Of a stretch of 64,000 bases of DNA, positions 18,952 to 30,012 are shown piece after piece. This stretch comes from Pseudomonadota bacterium. GTDB taxonomy: Bacteria > Pseudomonadota > Gammaproteobacteria > Steroidobacterales > GCA-2729495. The DNA is taken from positions 124,001 through 188,000 of the forward strand of contig CAUJIY010000096.1 in NCBI GenBank assembly GCA_963205295.1. The letters run 5' to 3'. Every line of letters starts with the position of its first letter. Positions within the stretch are counted from its first letter, which is position 1. Made by a program: the position numbers and the translations under genes. The notes under the pieces are model-generated. The model did not search any database, was not told the origin of the DNA, and saw nothing but the letters and a program-made list of their open reading frames with translations.

Positions 18952-20301
18952 TCAGGCCCCGGCTACGGTCATCTCGCGCAGCAGGATCGAGCCGGTGCGG
19001 ATCGAACCGGCCAGTTCCACGTCATTGCCGATGGCGAGGATGCCGCGGTACATGTCCCGCAGGTTGCCGGCAATGGTGATCTCGCTCACCGGGAAGCGGA
19101 TTTCGCCGCGCTCCACCCAGAACCCGGCCGCTCCACGCGAATAATCGCCCGTGACCGGATTGACGCCACTGCCCATGAGGTCAGTGACGAGCAGGCCGGT
19201 ATCGAGGGCTGCGAGCATGTCGGCCGCGCCCTGGCCGGTGTCGGCCACCACGAGGTTGTGGATGCCCCCGGCGTTGCCGGTGCTCGCCATGCCGAGCCGG
19301 CGCGCCGAGTAGCTGCCGAGCACATAGCCCTGCAGCACGCCTGCATCCACCAGGCGCCTGTCGCTCGTGGCCACGCCTTCGTCGTCGAACGGCGCACTCG
19401 CCAGTCCCTTCGGGATGTGGGGACGCTCGTCGATCGTGACGCAGTCCGCCAGTACCGCCGTACCCAGGCTGTCGAGCAGGAACGATGAACGCCGGTACAG
19501 CGCCCCGCCGCTGATGGCCCCGACGAGGTGGCCGATCAGCCCGCGCGCGAGGCGCGCCGGGAACAGCACCGGCGCCACCCTGGTGTCGAGCTTCACCGCA
19601 CCGAGCCTCGCCACGGCGCGCCGGGCGGCCTCGCGGCCGACGGCCTCCCCGCTGCGCAGCTCGACCGCGTCGCGCGCCCGCGTGTAATCCATGTCCCGCT
19701 CCATCTGCTCGCCCTGGCTGGCGATCACCGCGCAGGAGAGGCTGTGGTGGGTGTCCCGGTAGCCCTCGAGGAAACCGTGGCTGTTGCCGTAGACGCGCAG
19801 GCCGGCGTGGCTGGCGAGACTGGCACCCTCGGAATTTGTGAGCCGCGGGTCGCTGTCGAGCGCCGCTGCTTCACAGCCTGTCGCCAGTTCGATTGCCTGC
19901 CCGGCACCAAGCGTCCACGGATGGCAGAGGTCGAGGTCGGGAACCGCACGCGCCAGGCGGTCGGCGTCGGCGAGTCCGGCGTGGGGATCCTCGGCGGCGT
20001 AGCGCGCCAGCGTGCAGGCCTTGCGCACGCTCTCCGCGATCGCCCCCGCGCCGAGATCCGAGGTGCTGGCGCTGCCCTTGCGCCCGCCGAAGTACACCGT
20101 GATGCCGAGCCCCTGGTCGCGGTGGAACTCGAGGGTTTCGACGCTGCGCATCCGCACCGTGACCGCCAGGCCGGTGCCGAAGCTGGCGCTCGCCTCGGCG
20201 TGGCTGGCGCCGTGGTCACGGGCCAGGTCGAGCACGCTGGCCACGCATGCCTTGAGGTCGTCGATGGACGGTTCGCTGTGTTCGCGGGTCATGGCCAGCA
20301 T
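18952..20301 (-). CDS. pmbA: Metalloprotease PmbA/TldE
   Basis: 449 aa; ...GLGITVYFGGRKGSASTSDLGAGAI...YSARRLGMASTGNAGGIHNLVV...DYSRGAAGFWVERGEI. Alternative start at 20292. Confidence 0.94.
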   Translation of the reverse strand: MLAMTREHSEPSIDDLKACVASVLDLARDHGASHAEASASFGTGLAVTVRMRSVETLEFHRDQGLGITVYFGGRKGSASTSDLGAGAIAESVRKACTLARYAAEDPHAGLADADRLARAVPDLDLCHPWTLGAGQAIELATGCEAAALDSDPRLTNSEGASLASHAGLRVYGNSHGFLEGYRDTHHSLSCAVIASQGEQMERDMDYTRARDAVELRSGEAVGREAARRAVARLGAVKLDTRVAPVLFPARLARGLIGHLVGAISGGALYRRSSFLLDSLGTAVLADCVTIDERPHIPKGLASAPFDDEGVATSDRRLVDAGVLQGYVLGSYSARRLGMASTGNAGGIHNLVVADTGQGAADMLAALDTGLLVTDLMGSGVNPVTGDYSRGAAGFWVERGEIRFPVSEITIAGNLRDMYRGILAIGNDVELAGSIRTGSILLREMTVAGA

Positions 20302-20418
20302 CGCCGTGGCTGCAGGAGCCGCGGCATTCTAGCAGGCCGTCGCACCGCATCCCGGCCGCAGCTGCCCGCCCCGATGCTATGATCGGTCGCCTGCTTCACT
20401 GACAGGACGAACGCGGGC

Positions 20419-20910
20419 ATGAAACCACTGGTCGGCATCCTGATGGGTTCCCGTTCCGACTGGGAACTGATGTCCCACGCGGCGGCAACCCTCGACGGGC
20501 TCGGCATCCCCCACGAGGTCAACGCGATCTCGGCGCACCGCGCTCCGGACCGGCTGACGGAATACTGCGAGACGGCGCGTGAGCGTGGCCTCAAGGTCCT
20601 GATCGCGGGTGCCGGACTCGCCGCGGCCCTGCCTGGGGTGGCCGCTGCCAAGACGCCACTGCCCGTGCTCGGTGTACCGCTGCCCTCGCCCGCTCTCGGC
20701 GGCATGGACGCGCTGCTCTCGATCGTGCAGATGCCGCCCGGCGTGCCGGTAGGCACCCTCGCGATCGGCAAGGCCGGCGCGATCAATGCGGCCCTGCTCG
20801 CCGCGGCGATCCTCGCGCTCGGCGATGAACGCATCCGCACAGCACTCGACGAGTACCGCGCACGGCAGACGGCGAACGTGCTCGCCAGCGCCGACCCACG
20901 CGCATCCTGA
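20419..20910 (+). CDS. purE: N5-carboxyaminoimidazole ribonucleotide mutase
   Basis: [46 protein letters not shown]...[25 protein letters not shown]. Confidence 0.97.
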   Translation: MKPLVGILMGSRSDWELMSHAAATLDGLGIPHEVNAISAHRAPDRLTEYCETARERGLKVLIAGAGLAAALPGVAAAKTPLPVLGVPLPSPALGGMDALLSIVQMPPGVPVGTLAIGKAGAINAALLAAAILALGDERIRTALDEYRARQTANVLASADPRAS

Positions 20911-20932
20911 GTGCCGAAGCGCGCGCTGCGCC

Positions 20933-22387
20933 TCAGCTGGTGCCGGCGGTTCCGCCGACGGTGAGCCCGTCGATACGCAGCGTCGGCTGGCCCACGCCGA
21001 CCGGGACGGACTGGCCGTCCTTCCCGCAGGTGCCCACACCCTCGTCGAGGCGCAGGTCGTTGCCCACCATGGACACCCGGCGCAGCACCGACGGCCCGTC
21101 GCCGACCAGCGTGGCGTCACGGATCGGCGCGCCGAGCCTGCCACCCTCGATCAGGTAGGCCTCGCTGGCAGAGAACACGAACTTGCCCGACGTGATGTCG
21201 ACCTGTCCACCGCCGAAGTTGCGCGCGTAGATGCCACGGTCCACGGAGGCGATGATCTCCTCGGGTGCATGCGGGCCGGGCAGCATGTAGGTGTTGGTCA
21301 TGCGCGGCAGCGGCAGGTGCGCGAAGGACTGGCGCCGGCCATTGCCGGTCGGCTGCATGCCCATCAGGCGCGCATTGAGCTTGTCCTGCAGGTAGCCGGT
21401 GAGTCGCCCGTTCTCGATCAGTACGGTGCATTGCGTCGGCGTACCCTCATCGTCGACGTTGAGCGAACCGCGCCGCAATGGCAGTGTGCCGTCGTCGACG
21501 ATGGTGCAAAGATCGGCGGCCACCGTCTCGCCCAGCCGACGGCTGAAGGCCGAGGTCCCCTTGCGGTTGAAGTCGCCCTCCAGCCCGTGGCCGATGGCCT
21601 CGTGCAACAACACACCCGGCCAGCCAGGACCGAGCACCACCACCATTTCGCCAGCCGGTGCAGGCACGGCCTCGAGCGCCACCAGCGCCTGGCGCACCGC
21701 TTCGCGGCCGAAGGCAAAGGCGCGGTCACTCTCCAGGAAGTGTCCGAAACCGACCCGCCCGCCACCGCCGCTGTACCCTTGTTCGCGCCGGTCACCGTCC
21801 TCGACGATCACCGACACGTTCATGCGTACCAGCGGACGCACGTCGGCCGCCAGGGAACCGTCGCTGCCGCACACGAGCACCACTTCGTGCACGGCCACGA
21901 GGCTCGCCATCACCTGCCTGACGCGCGGGTCGAGGGCGCGTGTGGCTGCGTCCACCTTCTGCAGCAGGGCGACCTTGTCGTCGTCGGCCAGCGTCGGGAT
22001 CGGGTCGATCGGCTCGTACAGGGCGTGGCCCGGGCGTGTCGCCCAGGCCTGGAGCGCACCCTGCCGGCCCGCACGCGCGATGGCGCCGGCCGCGTCCGCC
22101 GCCTGCAGCAGCGCGGGCGCCACGATGTCGTCGCTGTAGGCGAAGCCGGTCTTCTCGCCGGCGATCGCCCGCACGCCCACACCCTGCTCGATGCTGTGGC
22201 TGCCCTCCTTCACGATGCCGTCCTCGAGGGACCAGGCCTCGTGGCGGGTCACCTGGAAATAGAGATCGGCGGCATCGACGCCGCCGCGAAGCAGGGTGCG
22301 CAATGCGCGGTCGATGTCGACATCCCCGAGGCCGCCAGGCGCCAGCAGCGCCTGGCGGGCAACGTCGATGGCATTCGGTGCAGTCAT
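20933..22387 (-). CDS. tldD: Metalloprotease TldD
   Basis: 484 aa; [38 protein letters not shown] (HExxxH), typical TldD C-terminus. Confidence 0.96.
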   Translation of the reverse strand: MTAPNAIDVARQALLAPGGLGDVDIDRALRTLLRGGVDAADLYFQVTRHEAWSLEDGIVKEGSHSIEQGVGVRAIAGEKTGFAYSDDIVAPALLQAADAAGAIARAGRQGALQAWATRPGHALYEPIDPIPTLADDDKVALLQKVDAATRALDPRVRQVMASLVAVHEVVLVCGSDGSLAADVRPLVRMNVSVIVEDGDRREQGYSGGGGRVGFGHFLESDRAFAFGREAVRQALVALEAVPAPAGEMVVVLGPGWPGVLLHEAIGHGLEGDFNRKGTSAFSRRLGETVAADLCTIVDDGTLPLRRGSLNVDDEGTPTQCTVLIENGRLTGYLQDKLNARLMGMQPTGNGRRQSFAHLPLPRMTNTYMLPGPHAPEEIIASVDRGIYARNFGGGQVDITSGKFVFSASEAYLIEGGRLGAPIRDATLVGDGPSVLRRVSMVGNDLRLDEGVGTCGKDGQSVPVGVGQPTLRIDGLTVGGTAGTS

Positions 22388-22405
22388 GGCCTGGCTCTCC
22401 GCTGT

Positions 22406-23227
22406 TCAGGCGCTCAGCCGGCGGTGCGTCAGGGCCGGAAACTGGTCGCGAAGGCGTTGCAGGTAATCACCATCCATCGTGGCGCTGACCACGCCGGGCC
22501 CGCCGGCAGCTTCGGCGAGCACCTCGCCCCAGGGGCCGACGACCAGTGAATGGCCGTAGGTGCAGCGCCCGCCGGGGTGCTCACCAGTCTGGGCAGCAGC
22601 CACGACGTAACAGAGGTTCTCGATGGCGCGCGCCCGCAGCAGCGTGTGCCAGTGCGCCTCGCCGGTACGCTGCGTGAAGGCGGCCGGCAGGGCAATGACG
22701 TCGACCTGGCGGGCCAGCATGGTGCGGAACAGTTCGGGGAAGCGCAGGTCGTAGCACACCGCGATCCCGAGCTGACCGAAAGGCGTGTCGAGCACCAGCG
22801 GAGCGCTTCCCGGCATCGTGCGCCGCGACTCACGGTACGCCTCGGTGCTGTCCGGGACACACACGTCGAACAGGTGGATCTTGTCGTAGCGGCCCACCCG
22901 CTGGCCGGTGTCGCTCCACACGCAGCAGGCAGCATACGGCCGATCGCGATCGGTGCTCACCAGCGGGATCGTGCCACCGACGACCCACAGGCGGCACTCG
23001 CGCGCGGTGCGCGCGAGGAATTCCTGGATCGGCCCGGTACCGTCGGGCTCGGCGATCCGCGCACGCGCATTCTCGTCAGCCGCCATGAAGGCGAAGTTCT
23101 CGGGCAGTACTGCCAGCCTGGCACCGGCGTGCGCCGCAGCCTCGAGGTAGCGCCGCGCCGCAGCCAGGTTGGTGCCGACGTCGTCCACCGACGTCATCTG
23201 AACCGTGCTCAGCATGTGCCTGCTCAT
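22406..23227 (-). CDS. Carbon-nitrogen (nitrilase-family) hydrolase
   Basis: VLPENFAFM (Glu), [11 protein letters not shown] (Lys), [13 protein letters not shown] (Cys) catalytic motifs. Confidence 0.93.
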   Translation of the reverse strand: MSRHMLSTVQMTSVDDVGTNLAAARRYLEAAAHAGARLAVLPENFAFMAADENARARIAEPDGTGPIQEFLARTARECRLWVVGGTIPLVSTDRDRPYAACCVWSDTGQRVGRYDKIHLFDVCVPDSTEAYRESRRTMPGSAPLVLDTPFGQLGIAVCYDLRFPELFRTMLARQVDVIALPAAFTQRTGEAHWHTLLRARAIENLCYVVAAAQTGEHPGGRCTYGHSLVVGPWGEVLAEAAGGPGVVSATMDGDYLQRLRDQFPALTHRRLSA

Positions 23228-23240
23228 GGTCGTTCGCCCG

Positions 23241-26200
23241 TCACTGCGCGCTTCCCGGATCCGGCGCCGGCGGCGCCGCGCCGCCCACCGGCTTGTCCGG
23301 GGCCTGCGTGCCCAGCGCTGTCTCGACTTCCTGCTCGCAATCCTTGAATGCCGAGGCATCGATATCGGTGCGGTTCATGCGCACCACGGCCGGCTCGTCC
23401 CAGCCACCGGATACCCGGTAGTAGGACTCGCCCAGCGTACTCAGGGGTTTGCGAAACAGCTGCGAGATGAGCAGCATCGTAGCACCACCGACCGGGCCAC
23501 CCAAGACGACGCCGCCGACGGTAAGCACGTTGGACACCTGCGGGCGCACCACCGCCACCTGGTCGTAGTCGCGCCCGGCGAAACCGGTGCGACCCACGAT
23601 GCCGATGTCGGCCGCCGGGCCCGTGAGGCCCAGGTTGCAGGTGTAGGCGCTGCCTGAACCGACGCGGAACTGCCCGGACACGGTGTCGAAGCCGAAGCCC
23701 TTCTGGAACACGTCGCTGAAGTCAAGCGCGAGACGCCGCGGCAGCGCGGTAACGCTGAGCAGGCCGAGCAGCCGGCCGCTGCCGGGCTCGAGATCGAGGA
23801 CCTGGCCGTCGTGGATCTCCACGCCGATGCGGCCGTCGGCCTGCTCCAGGAAGTCCGCACGCGGGCCGCCCGGCCAGGTGAGCGCCACCGTCACGCGCGC
23901 CTTCTCGCCCGACATGACCGGGCCGAAGCCGAGCTGCTCGAGCGTGCGCTGGAAGTCGCTCGATTCCAGCTTCGCCTCGAGTTGCGTGGCCTGCCGGTTC
24001 ACGTCCCCACCCGCGACGCGCCAGGCAGCATTGCCCTCGAGGGTGAAGCTGTCCGACCGGGTCACGATCGGACGCGCCACCAGCCCGTCGGGCGCGCGTT
24101 CGACATTCATCTCCAGCTTGCCGAAGCGCCAGTCCCCGAGTGCGGCGTCGGCGACACGCACCGCAACTGCCGGCAGGGTACGGGGGTCACTGCGCGCCGC
24201 ATCGCCATTGCCCGCAGCCTCGAGCAGCCACAGCCGCTTCATGTCGAGCACGAGCGGGCGGGAATCCATGTCGAACGGCACGGTGATGTCACCGTCGGTT
24301 GCCGGGCCACCGACCTTCACCGACCACGCATCGCTGCCACGTGCGACGGCCAGGTCGACGTCGCGGAACGCCTGGCCGACGAACTCCAGGCGCGCTGCAT
24401 GCAGCTTCACCTCGCGCCAGGTTTCGCGCCAGCCCATGGTGGTGCTGTCACCCCCGTCGCCGAGATCCAGCCAGTCGCCGAGTGGCAGCAGGTCGACCCG
24501 GCCGCCGAGTTCCACGCCACGGCGCGTCGGCAGCCGCGCCTCGCCTGGCCCGGCCAGCACCGCGCCTCTTTCGACGTTCCAGCCACCCCGCGCGGCGGCG
24601 AGCCGCAGTGCCCAGGAGACCGGCGGCGTCAGCCGGCCGACGACGTCGATCGTGGCGTCGTCGACGAGCATGAGCCCGAGCTGCATGGGCCAGGCAGCCG
24701 TGGCCGGCTTCGCGAGCGGTGCCGGCAGCTCGCTCGTGACGCCCTGCAGGTCCGAATGGACGTCGATCGTCACCGGCGCGCCGACGCCGGCGCGGTGCGC
24801 GGGCAGCTTCACGATGGCGTCCCAGGCGAGGCGTCCATCCAGGTAGCGGCGCAGCGGAAGCTTGAACGTCGCGGCCACGCGCGCCACCGGCGTGGTGCCA
24901 CTCAGCCGCGCGAGGTGAGTCACGAGGCCATCGGCCGCCGGTTCGGCCGCCAGGTCCACCTGGACCGGTTCGCCGAGCATCACGGCACGGACTCCCTCGG
25001 CCGTGAACCGCGTGTTGCGCAACCTGACGCGGCCGCGCACGTGGCGCAGGTCGAGCGGCAGATCACGCAACCCCAGGCGTACGCCGCGCGGGTCGAACAG
25101 GACCTGCAGATCGTAGGCGTCGAGGTGCGTCACCGGCAGCGCCAGCCGCACGGCTGCATCGACGGGTCCGCTGGCGGTCACCCGCTCCAGGACCGGTCCG
25201 ATCCGCGCGGCCACCGGCGTGGCACGCAGGAACCCGAGCAACTCGTCGACGCCCACGCGCTGGTGCCCGGACAGCGCGAGCATGCCGTGGCGCAGGTCCG
25301 GGATGCGGACGTCGAAGTCCTGCAACGCGAGCCCGGCCAGGCGCGCCCGGTTGTGTCGTGAGTACATGCCGACGCCGTCGAACACCACCTCGGCGTCGAT
25401 GTCCTCGACCGGTGGCCAACCCGTAGCGTAGTCGAGCGTGCCGGCCTGCAGGTCGAGTGCGACCCGGAACACTCCTTCACCGGCTTCATACGGGAAGTCG
25501 CGTACCGGACCGCGGAACTCGACCTCGGCCTTCGGCACACGACCTGCCACGACGGCGCGTTCGAGCCAGTCGACGACCTGCGGCGGGAAGCGGCGCAGCG
25601 GCAGGTAACGCAGTACTTCGCGCGCCTCGGTCGCGCTGGCCCGCGCCTTGAGGTCGATCACCGGCGAGGCATCACCGCCGGGAACTGTCAGCTCGACCCG
25701 CGAGTTGATGGCGATACGGCCTGACTGCACCTGCACGTCATCGCTGAGGATGCGCAGCCCGTCGGGGCCGCTGCGCCACACCAGCAGGCCGGTCACCGCA
25801 CCGGCTTCGAGTGGCTCGCGAAACCACTGCGACAGGACGAGGCGCACGTCGCGGCCGGCGAGTTGCAGCCGGCCACCGTCGCCGTCCGCGGCGAGGGTAC
25901 CCGACAACCCGGCGACCGCGGTCTCCCCCGAGGCCGAGGTCAGGCCGAACCCGGCGAAGTCCACCTTGACGGAGTAGCGCTGCGGGTCCCCAGCCGTGCT
26001 GGCGAACTCCGCTTCCAGCGTGCGCAGGTCCCCACTGACGTCGCGCGGCAGCTGCGCTGCAAACTCGGTGTCTGCCAGTGCCGGTCGCACCAGCGGCAGG
26101 AGGTCTTCCAGGCGCAGGAACGGGGCACTGAGATTCCAGCGCTCCGGCGTCGACTCCCCACCCTCGGCGAATCGAACCGTGAGCGCCGCAACCGGTGCAT

Positions 26201-27167
26201 CGCGACCGCCACGGCGCAGGCGCAGGTCGCTCAACTGCGCCAGCCAGCCGCTCCCGCTGCGCTCCCAGCGTGCCGTGCCGGCCAGCCTGTCATAGACGGC
26301 CGGCTCGCCACCGGCGCCGATCGCGACCGCGCTGAGTCCGACCTCGCCCTGCACCTGCTGCACCCGGCCGTTGCGGACCCCGAGCGCGATGCGGACCATT
26401 CCGGTACCGCTTTGTACGGGCCCGGGTCCGGCAAGCAGGTAGCGCCACAGCGGTGCCAGCACCAGGTCACGTCCCCGCAGCTGCAGGTCCCAGTCGCGCG
26501 GCAGCGAGAGCGGCTGTGGCAGTGGCCCCGGCAGCTGCACGTCGACGTCGAGGCTCTTCCCGAAGCGCTTCGGCAGGTCGAGGGTTGCGTTCGCGCTGAT
26601 GGTATCGGCTGCCACGGCAGCTTCGAGGCGCCCGAGCATGAGCTCGACCGGCTCCGGATCGCGGGCCTCGTCGAGAAACGTCACGGCGATATCCGTGAGT
26701 GTCAGGTCGATCTCCGGCAGATGCTCACGCCGGCGCTCGGGCAGCAGATCCTCGAGGTAGCGGCCCTGCACGAGAAAACGGCCATCGGCGCTGCGCGTCA
26801 CACGCAGGTGCGTGCCACCCACCGCCACGCGCCCGACGGCCAGCCGGCGATCACGCAGCAGCTGCCACAGGCTCAGGCTGGCGGACAGCTCGCGTGCCGC
26901 GAGCACGGCGGCCGTTTCCCCCGGTCGCGTGAAACGGACCCCGTACAACGACAGCTGCGGGCCCGACAACGGCCAGCTCGCGCTGATGCCATCGAAGCGG
27001 ATGTCGTAGCCGGTCGCCGCACTCGCCCAGGCGCGTATGTCGTCCTGGTAGTCCGGCGCCAGCGGCAGCAGCAGGCGCAGGGTACCGACGACCAGCGCCA
27101 TCGCAATCACGATCCCGGCGGCTGCGTAGAGCAGCCAGCGCAGGGCCGGGCGGGACGTGGTTTCCAT
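23241..27167 (-). CDS. yhdP: YhdP family (TIGR02099; AsmA/TamB-like) envelope protein
   Basis: About 1308 aa starting METTSRPALRWLLYAAAGIVIAMALVVGTLRLLLPLAPDYQDDI; one N-terminal TM helix, position between tldD-region genes and rng. Confidence 0.92.
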   Translation of the reverse strand: METTSRPALRWLLYAAAGIVIAMALVVGTLRLLLPLAPDYQDDIRAWASAATGYDIRFDGISASWPLSGPQLSLYGVRFTRPGETAAVLAARELSASLSLWQLLRDRRLAVGRVAVGGTHLRVTRSADGRFLVQGRYLEDLLPERRREHLPEIDLTLTDIAVTFLDEARDPEPVELMLGRLEAAVAADTISANATLDLPKRFGKSLDVDVQLPGPLPQPLSLPRDWDLQLRGRDLVLAPLWRYLLAGPGPVQSGTGMVRIALGVRNGRVQQVQGEVGLSAVAIGAGGEPAVYDRLAGTARWERSGSGWLAQLSDLRLRRGGRDAPVAALTVRFAEGGESTPERWNLSAPFLRLEDLLPLVRPALADTEFAAQLPRDVSGDLRTLEAEFASTAGDPQRYSVKVDFAGFGLTSASGETAVAGLSGTLAADGDGGRLQLAGRDVRLVLSQWFREPLEAGAVTGLLVWRSGPDGLRILSDDVQVQSGRIAINSRVELTVPGGDASPVIDLKARASATEAREVLRYLPLRRFPPQVVDWLERAVVAGRVPKAEVEFRGPVRDFPYEAGEGVFRVALDLQAGTLDYATGWPPVEDIDAEVVFDGVGMYSRHNRARLAGLALQDFDVRIPDLRHGMLALSGHQRVGVDELLGFLRATPVAARIGPVLERVTASGPVDAAVRLALPVTHLDAYDLQVLFDPRGVRLGLRDLPLDLRHVRGRVRLRNTRFTAEGVRAVMLGEPVQVDLAAEPAADGLVTHLARLSGTTPVARVAATFKLPLRRYLDGRLAWDAIVKLPAHRAGVGAPVTIDVHSDLQGVTSELPAPLAKPATAAWPMQLGLMLVDDATIDVVGRLTPPVSWALRLAAARGGWNVERGAVLAGPGEARLPTRRGVELGGRVDLLPLGDWLDLGDGGDSTTMGWRETWREVKLHAARLEFVGQAFRDVDLAVARGSDAWSVKVGGPATDGDITVPFDMDSRPLVLDMKRLWLLEAAGNGDAARSDPRTLPAVAVRVADAALGDWRFGKLEMNVERAPDGLVARPIVTRSDSFTLEGNAAWRVAGGDVNRQATQLEAKLESSDFQRTLEQLGFGPVMSGEKARVTVALTWPGGPRADFLEQADGRIGVEIHDGQVLDLEPGSGRLLGLLSVTALPRRLALDFSDVFQKGFGFDTVSGQFRVGSGSAYTCNLGLTGPAADIGIVGRTGFAGRDYDQVAVVRPQVSNVLTVGGVVLGGPVGGATMLLISQLFRKPLSTLGESYYRVSGGWDEPAVVRMNRTDIDASAFKDCEQEVETALGTQAPDKPVGGAAPPAPDPGSAQ

Positions 27168-27172
27168 GGCGG

Positions 27173-28639
27173 TCAGATCAATACGACGTCGAAGCGATCC
27201 GGCGCAAACTGGGTCTCGGCCTGCAACCGGATGGGTTTCCCGGTCAGGTCGGACAGCTCGGCGAGGCTGCCGGATTCCTCGTCGAGCAGCAGCTCGATCA
27301 CGTCCTGGTGAGCCAGCACCACCATCTCGCGGATGTCGAACTGGCCGTGCTGGCGCAGGATCTCGCGGAAAATCTCGTAGCAGACCGTTTCCGGCGACTT
27401 GACCGAACCGCGCCCGGCGCAGGTTGGACAGGGCCGGCACATGACGTGTTCCAGGCTCTCGCGGTTGCGCTTGCGCGTCATTTCGACCAGCCCGAGCGGC
27501 GAGACCTGCGTGATCTCCGTGTGGGCATGGTCGTGGTCGAGCGCCCCACGCAGCGCAGCAAGCACCTGCTCACGATGCGTCGGCTCTTCCATGTCGATGA
27601 AGTCGATGATGATGATGCCGCCGAGGTTGCGCAGGCGCAGCTGCCTGGCTATGGCGACGGCCGCCTCGAGGTTGGTGCGGTAGATCGTCTCCTCGAGGTT
27701 CCGGTGACCGACGTAGCCACCCGTGTTGACGTCCACGGTCGTCATCGCTTCGGTCTGCTCGATCACGACGTAACCGCCCGATTTCAGTTCGACCTTGTCC
27801 TGCAGCGCCTTCTGCACCTCATCCTCGACGCCATAGAGATCGAGAATCGGCCGGCTATCGCCGTACATCTCGATACGTCCGGCCAGCCCGGGCATGAACT
27901 CATTGGCGAACTCGCGCAGCCGCCGGCAGGATTCCGCCGCGTCCACCCGCACGCGTCCGACGCTGGCATCGACGATGTCGCGCACCACCCGCACTGCCAG
28001 CGGCAGGTCCTCGTGGACGAGGGTGCCGGGGCGCGTGCTGCGCGCACTGCGCTCGATGCGTTCCCAGAGCCGGAGCAGGAAATCGAGGTCTGCGGCCAGG
28101 GCCTCACGCGTGGCGCCATCGGCAGCCGTGCGCACGATGATGCCGTAGCCGGCCCCGGCGCCGACGATTTCCCCGACCACCTGCCTGAGCCGCTCCCGCT
28201 CGGCATCCGCCTCGATGCGCGCAGAAATGCCGATCGCACTGCCTGACGGCAGCAGCACCAGATAGCGCGAGGGCACGGTGATGAACGTGGTCAGGCGCGC
28301 GCCTTTGGTGCCGATCGGATCCTTGAGCACCTGCACCATGACCTCGTCGCCCTCGCGCAACAGGTCGCGGATGCCGGCCTGGCGGCCCTGCAGTTCCACC
28401 GGCACCCCCGGCAGCGGGGCGATGTCGGAGGTGTGGAGGAACGCCGTGCGTTCGAGTCCGATCTCGATGAACGCCGCCTGCATGCCCGGCAGGACCCGCG
28501 ACACGCGCCCCTTGTAAATGTTGCCGAGCAGACCGCGACGCGAGGCGCGTTCGATCAGCACCTCCTGGAGCATGCCGTTCTCGACGACGGCCGCGCGCAC
28601 CTCGCCGGCCGTCACGTTGATCAGGATCTCGGTCGTCAT
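27173..28639 (-). CDS. rng: Ribonuclease G
   Basis: MTTEILINVTAGEVRAAVVENGMLQEVLIERASRRGLLGNIYKGRVSRVLPGMQAAFIEIGLERTAFLH...PCPTCAGRGSVKSPETV. Confidence 0.97.
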   Translation of the reverse strand: MTTEILINVTAGEVRAAVVENGMLQEVLIERASRRGLLGNIYKGRVSRVLPGMQAAFIEIGLERTAFLHTSDIAPLPGVPVELQGRQAGIRDLLREGDEVMVQVLKDPIGTKGARLTTFITVPSRYLVLLPSGSAIGISARIEADAERERLRQVVGEIVGAGAGYGIIVRTAADGATREALAADLDFLLRLWERIERSARSTRPGTLVHEDLPLAVRVVRDIVDASVGRVRVDAAESCRRLREFANEFMPGLAGRIEMYGDSRPILDLYGVEDEVQKALQDKVELKSGGYVVIEQTEAMTTVDVNTGGYVGHRNLEETIYRTNLEAAVAIARQLRLRNLGGIIIIDFIDMEEPTHREQVLAALRGALDHDHAHTEITQVSPLGLVEMTRKRNRESLEHVMCRPCPTCAGRGSVKSPETVCYEIFREILRQHGQFDIREMVVLAHQDVIELLLDEESGSLAELSDLTGKPIRLQAETQFAPDRFDVVLI

Positions 28640-28648
28640 CGCGCGGCC

Positions 28649-29254
28649 CTATCGATTGCCAGCCAGCACCGGCACGCCGTGCGTCCCGAGCAGCTGCGCC
28701 GTCTCGAAGAGCGGCAGGCCCATCACCCCGGAATACGACCCGCGCAACTCCTGCACGAAGACCGCACCGAGCCCCTGGATCGCGTAGCCACCGGCCTTGT
28801 CGGCCGGTTCGCCGCTGCGCCAGTAAGCTGCCGCCTCCGCGGCGCCGACGGTGCGAAACACGACCTCGCTCGCCGACAGTGCCACCGACTCGCCGCCCGG
28901 CGAGGCCACCGCGACCGCAGTGAGCACCTGGTGCGTGCGGCCCGACATGAGTTGCAGCATGCGGGCGGCATCGGCAGCATCCACGGGCTTGCCGAGCACC
29001 GTACCGGCCACCACGACCGTGGTATCCGCCGCAACCACCGGCGCGGCCTGCGCTGCCGGGCAGTGCAGGCGACCGGCGCGCGACTTCGCCAGCGCCAGAC
29101 GGCGCACGTAATCGGCCGGCGGTTCGTCTGGCTGCCGGCTCTCGTCGACCACCGCCGGTATCTGTGCCCAGCGCAGGCCGAGCTGGGCGAGCAGGATCTG
29201 GCGGCGCGGCGATGCCGAGGCAAGGTAGACGAGCGGTTCCGACGTCGCGGCCAT
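28649..29254 (-). CDS. maf: Maf family nucleotide pyrophosphatase
   Basis: LVYLASASPRRQILLAQLGLRW...VVAADTTVVVAGTVLGKPVDAADAARMLQLMSGRTHQV...AGGYAIQGLGAVFV. Confidence 0.95.
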   Translation of the reverse strand: MAATSEPLVYLASASPRRQILLAQLGLRWAQIPAVVDESRQPDEPPADYVRRLALAKSRAGRLHCPAAQAAPVVAADTTVVVAGTVLGKPVDAADAARMLQLMSGRTHQVLTAVAVASPGGESVALSASEVVFRTVGAAEAAAYWRSGEPADKAGGYAIQGLGAVFVQELRGSYSGVMGLPLFETAQLLGTHGVPVLAGNR

Positions 29255-29256
29255 GG

Positions 29257-29727
29257 TCAGTCGCGGTGGTAGGGGTGGCCCTGGAGGATGGTCCAGGCGC
29301 GGTACAGCTGCTCGGCCAGCAATACCCGCACCAGCCCGTGCGGGAAGGTCAGGCGCGACAGCGACCAGATCCGGTCGGCGCGCTTGCGGCAGGCGGGCGC
29401 CAGCCCGTCGGGGCCGCCGATCAGGATGGCGACGTGGGGGTGACCGTCGAGCCAGCTGCGCAACTGCACCGCCAGCTCCCGCGACGACCACTGCTGCCCG
29501 CGCTCGTCCAGGGCAAGCGCAAACGCGTCCGGGCGCACATGCCGCAGCAGCCGCTCGCCTTCCTGCGCGCTGGCGGCGACGGCCTGGCCGTCCCCGGAGC
29601 GCCGGGCGGCAGGCACTTCCTCCAGCGCGAGCTTGAGGTGCCGGGGCAGGCGCTGGCGGTACGCGTCAAAGGTGTCGTAGATCCAGGGCTCCAGCCGCGT
29701 ACCGACGGCTGCGACGGTGATCTGCAT
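29257..29727 (-). CDS. rlmH: 23S rRNA pseudouridine(1915) N3-methyltransferase RlmH
   Basis: 156 aa; MQITVAAVGTRLEPWIYDTFDAYRQRLPRHLKLALEEVPAARR...LIGGPDGLAPACRKRADRIWSLSRLTFPHGLVRVLLAEQLYRAW. Confidence 0.97.
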   Translation of the reverse strand: MQITVAAVGTRLEPWIYDTFDAYRQRLPRHLKLALEEVPAARRSGDGQAVAASAQEGERLLRHVRPDAFALALDERGQQWSSRELAVQLRSWLDGHPHVAILIGGPDGLAPACRKRADRIWSLSRLTFPHGLVRVLLAEQLYRAWTILQGHPYHRD

Positions 29728-30012
29728 GGAAAAGACCCGAAAGTTTCATACGCCGCCAGCATACCCGCCCTGATGCGCCACGGCACCTCGGCGCGCCCAT
29801 TGCCTTGCGGTGGCGCGAATCACCCTGCCTGCCGTGGCAGCGTCAGTCGTGAACCCCATTCGCACGTCCAGAAGCTGCGATCGCCGAACCGCTCGCGGCG
29901 GCCATCCATGGCCTGTACTCGCTCGTCTCGGGCTGGCGCTACGCATCCTGCTCCGCTGGCCCTCTTCGCGCGCCGCGAGCAGTCCGGCGACCGCCGTTGA
30001 CGCCCGGGCAAA

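Noticed and set aside
20786-22549. 587-aa plus-strand ORF
   Set aside because: Antisense to tldD; composition typical of a shadow ORF.
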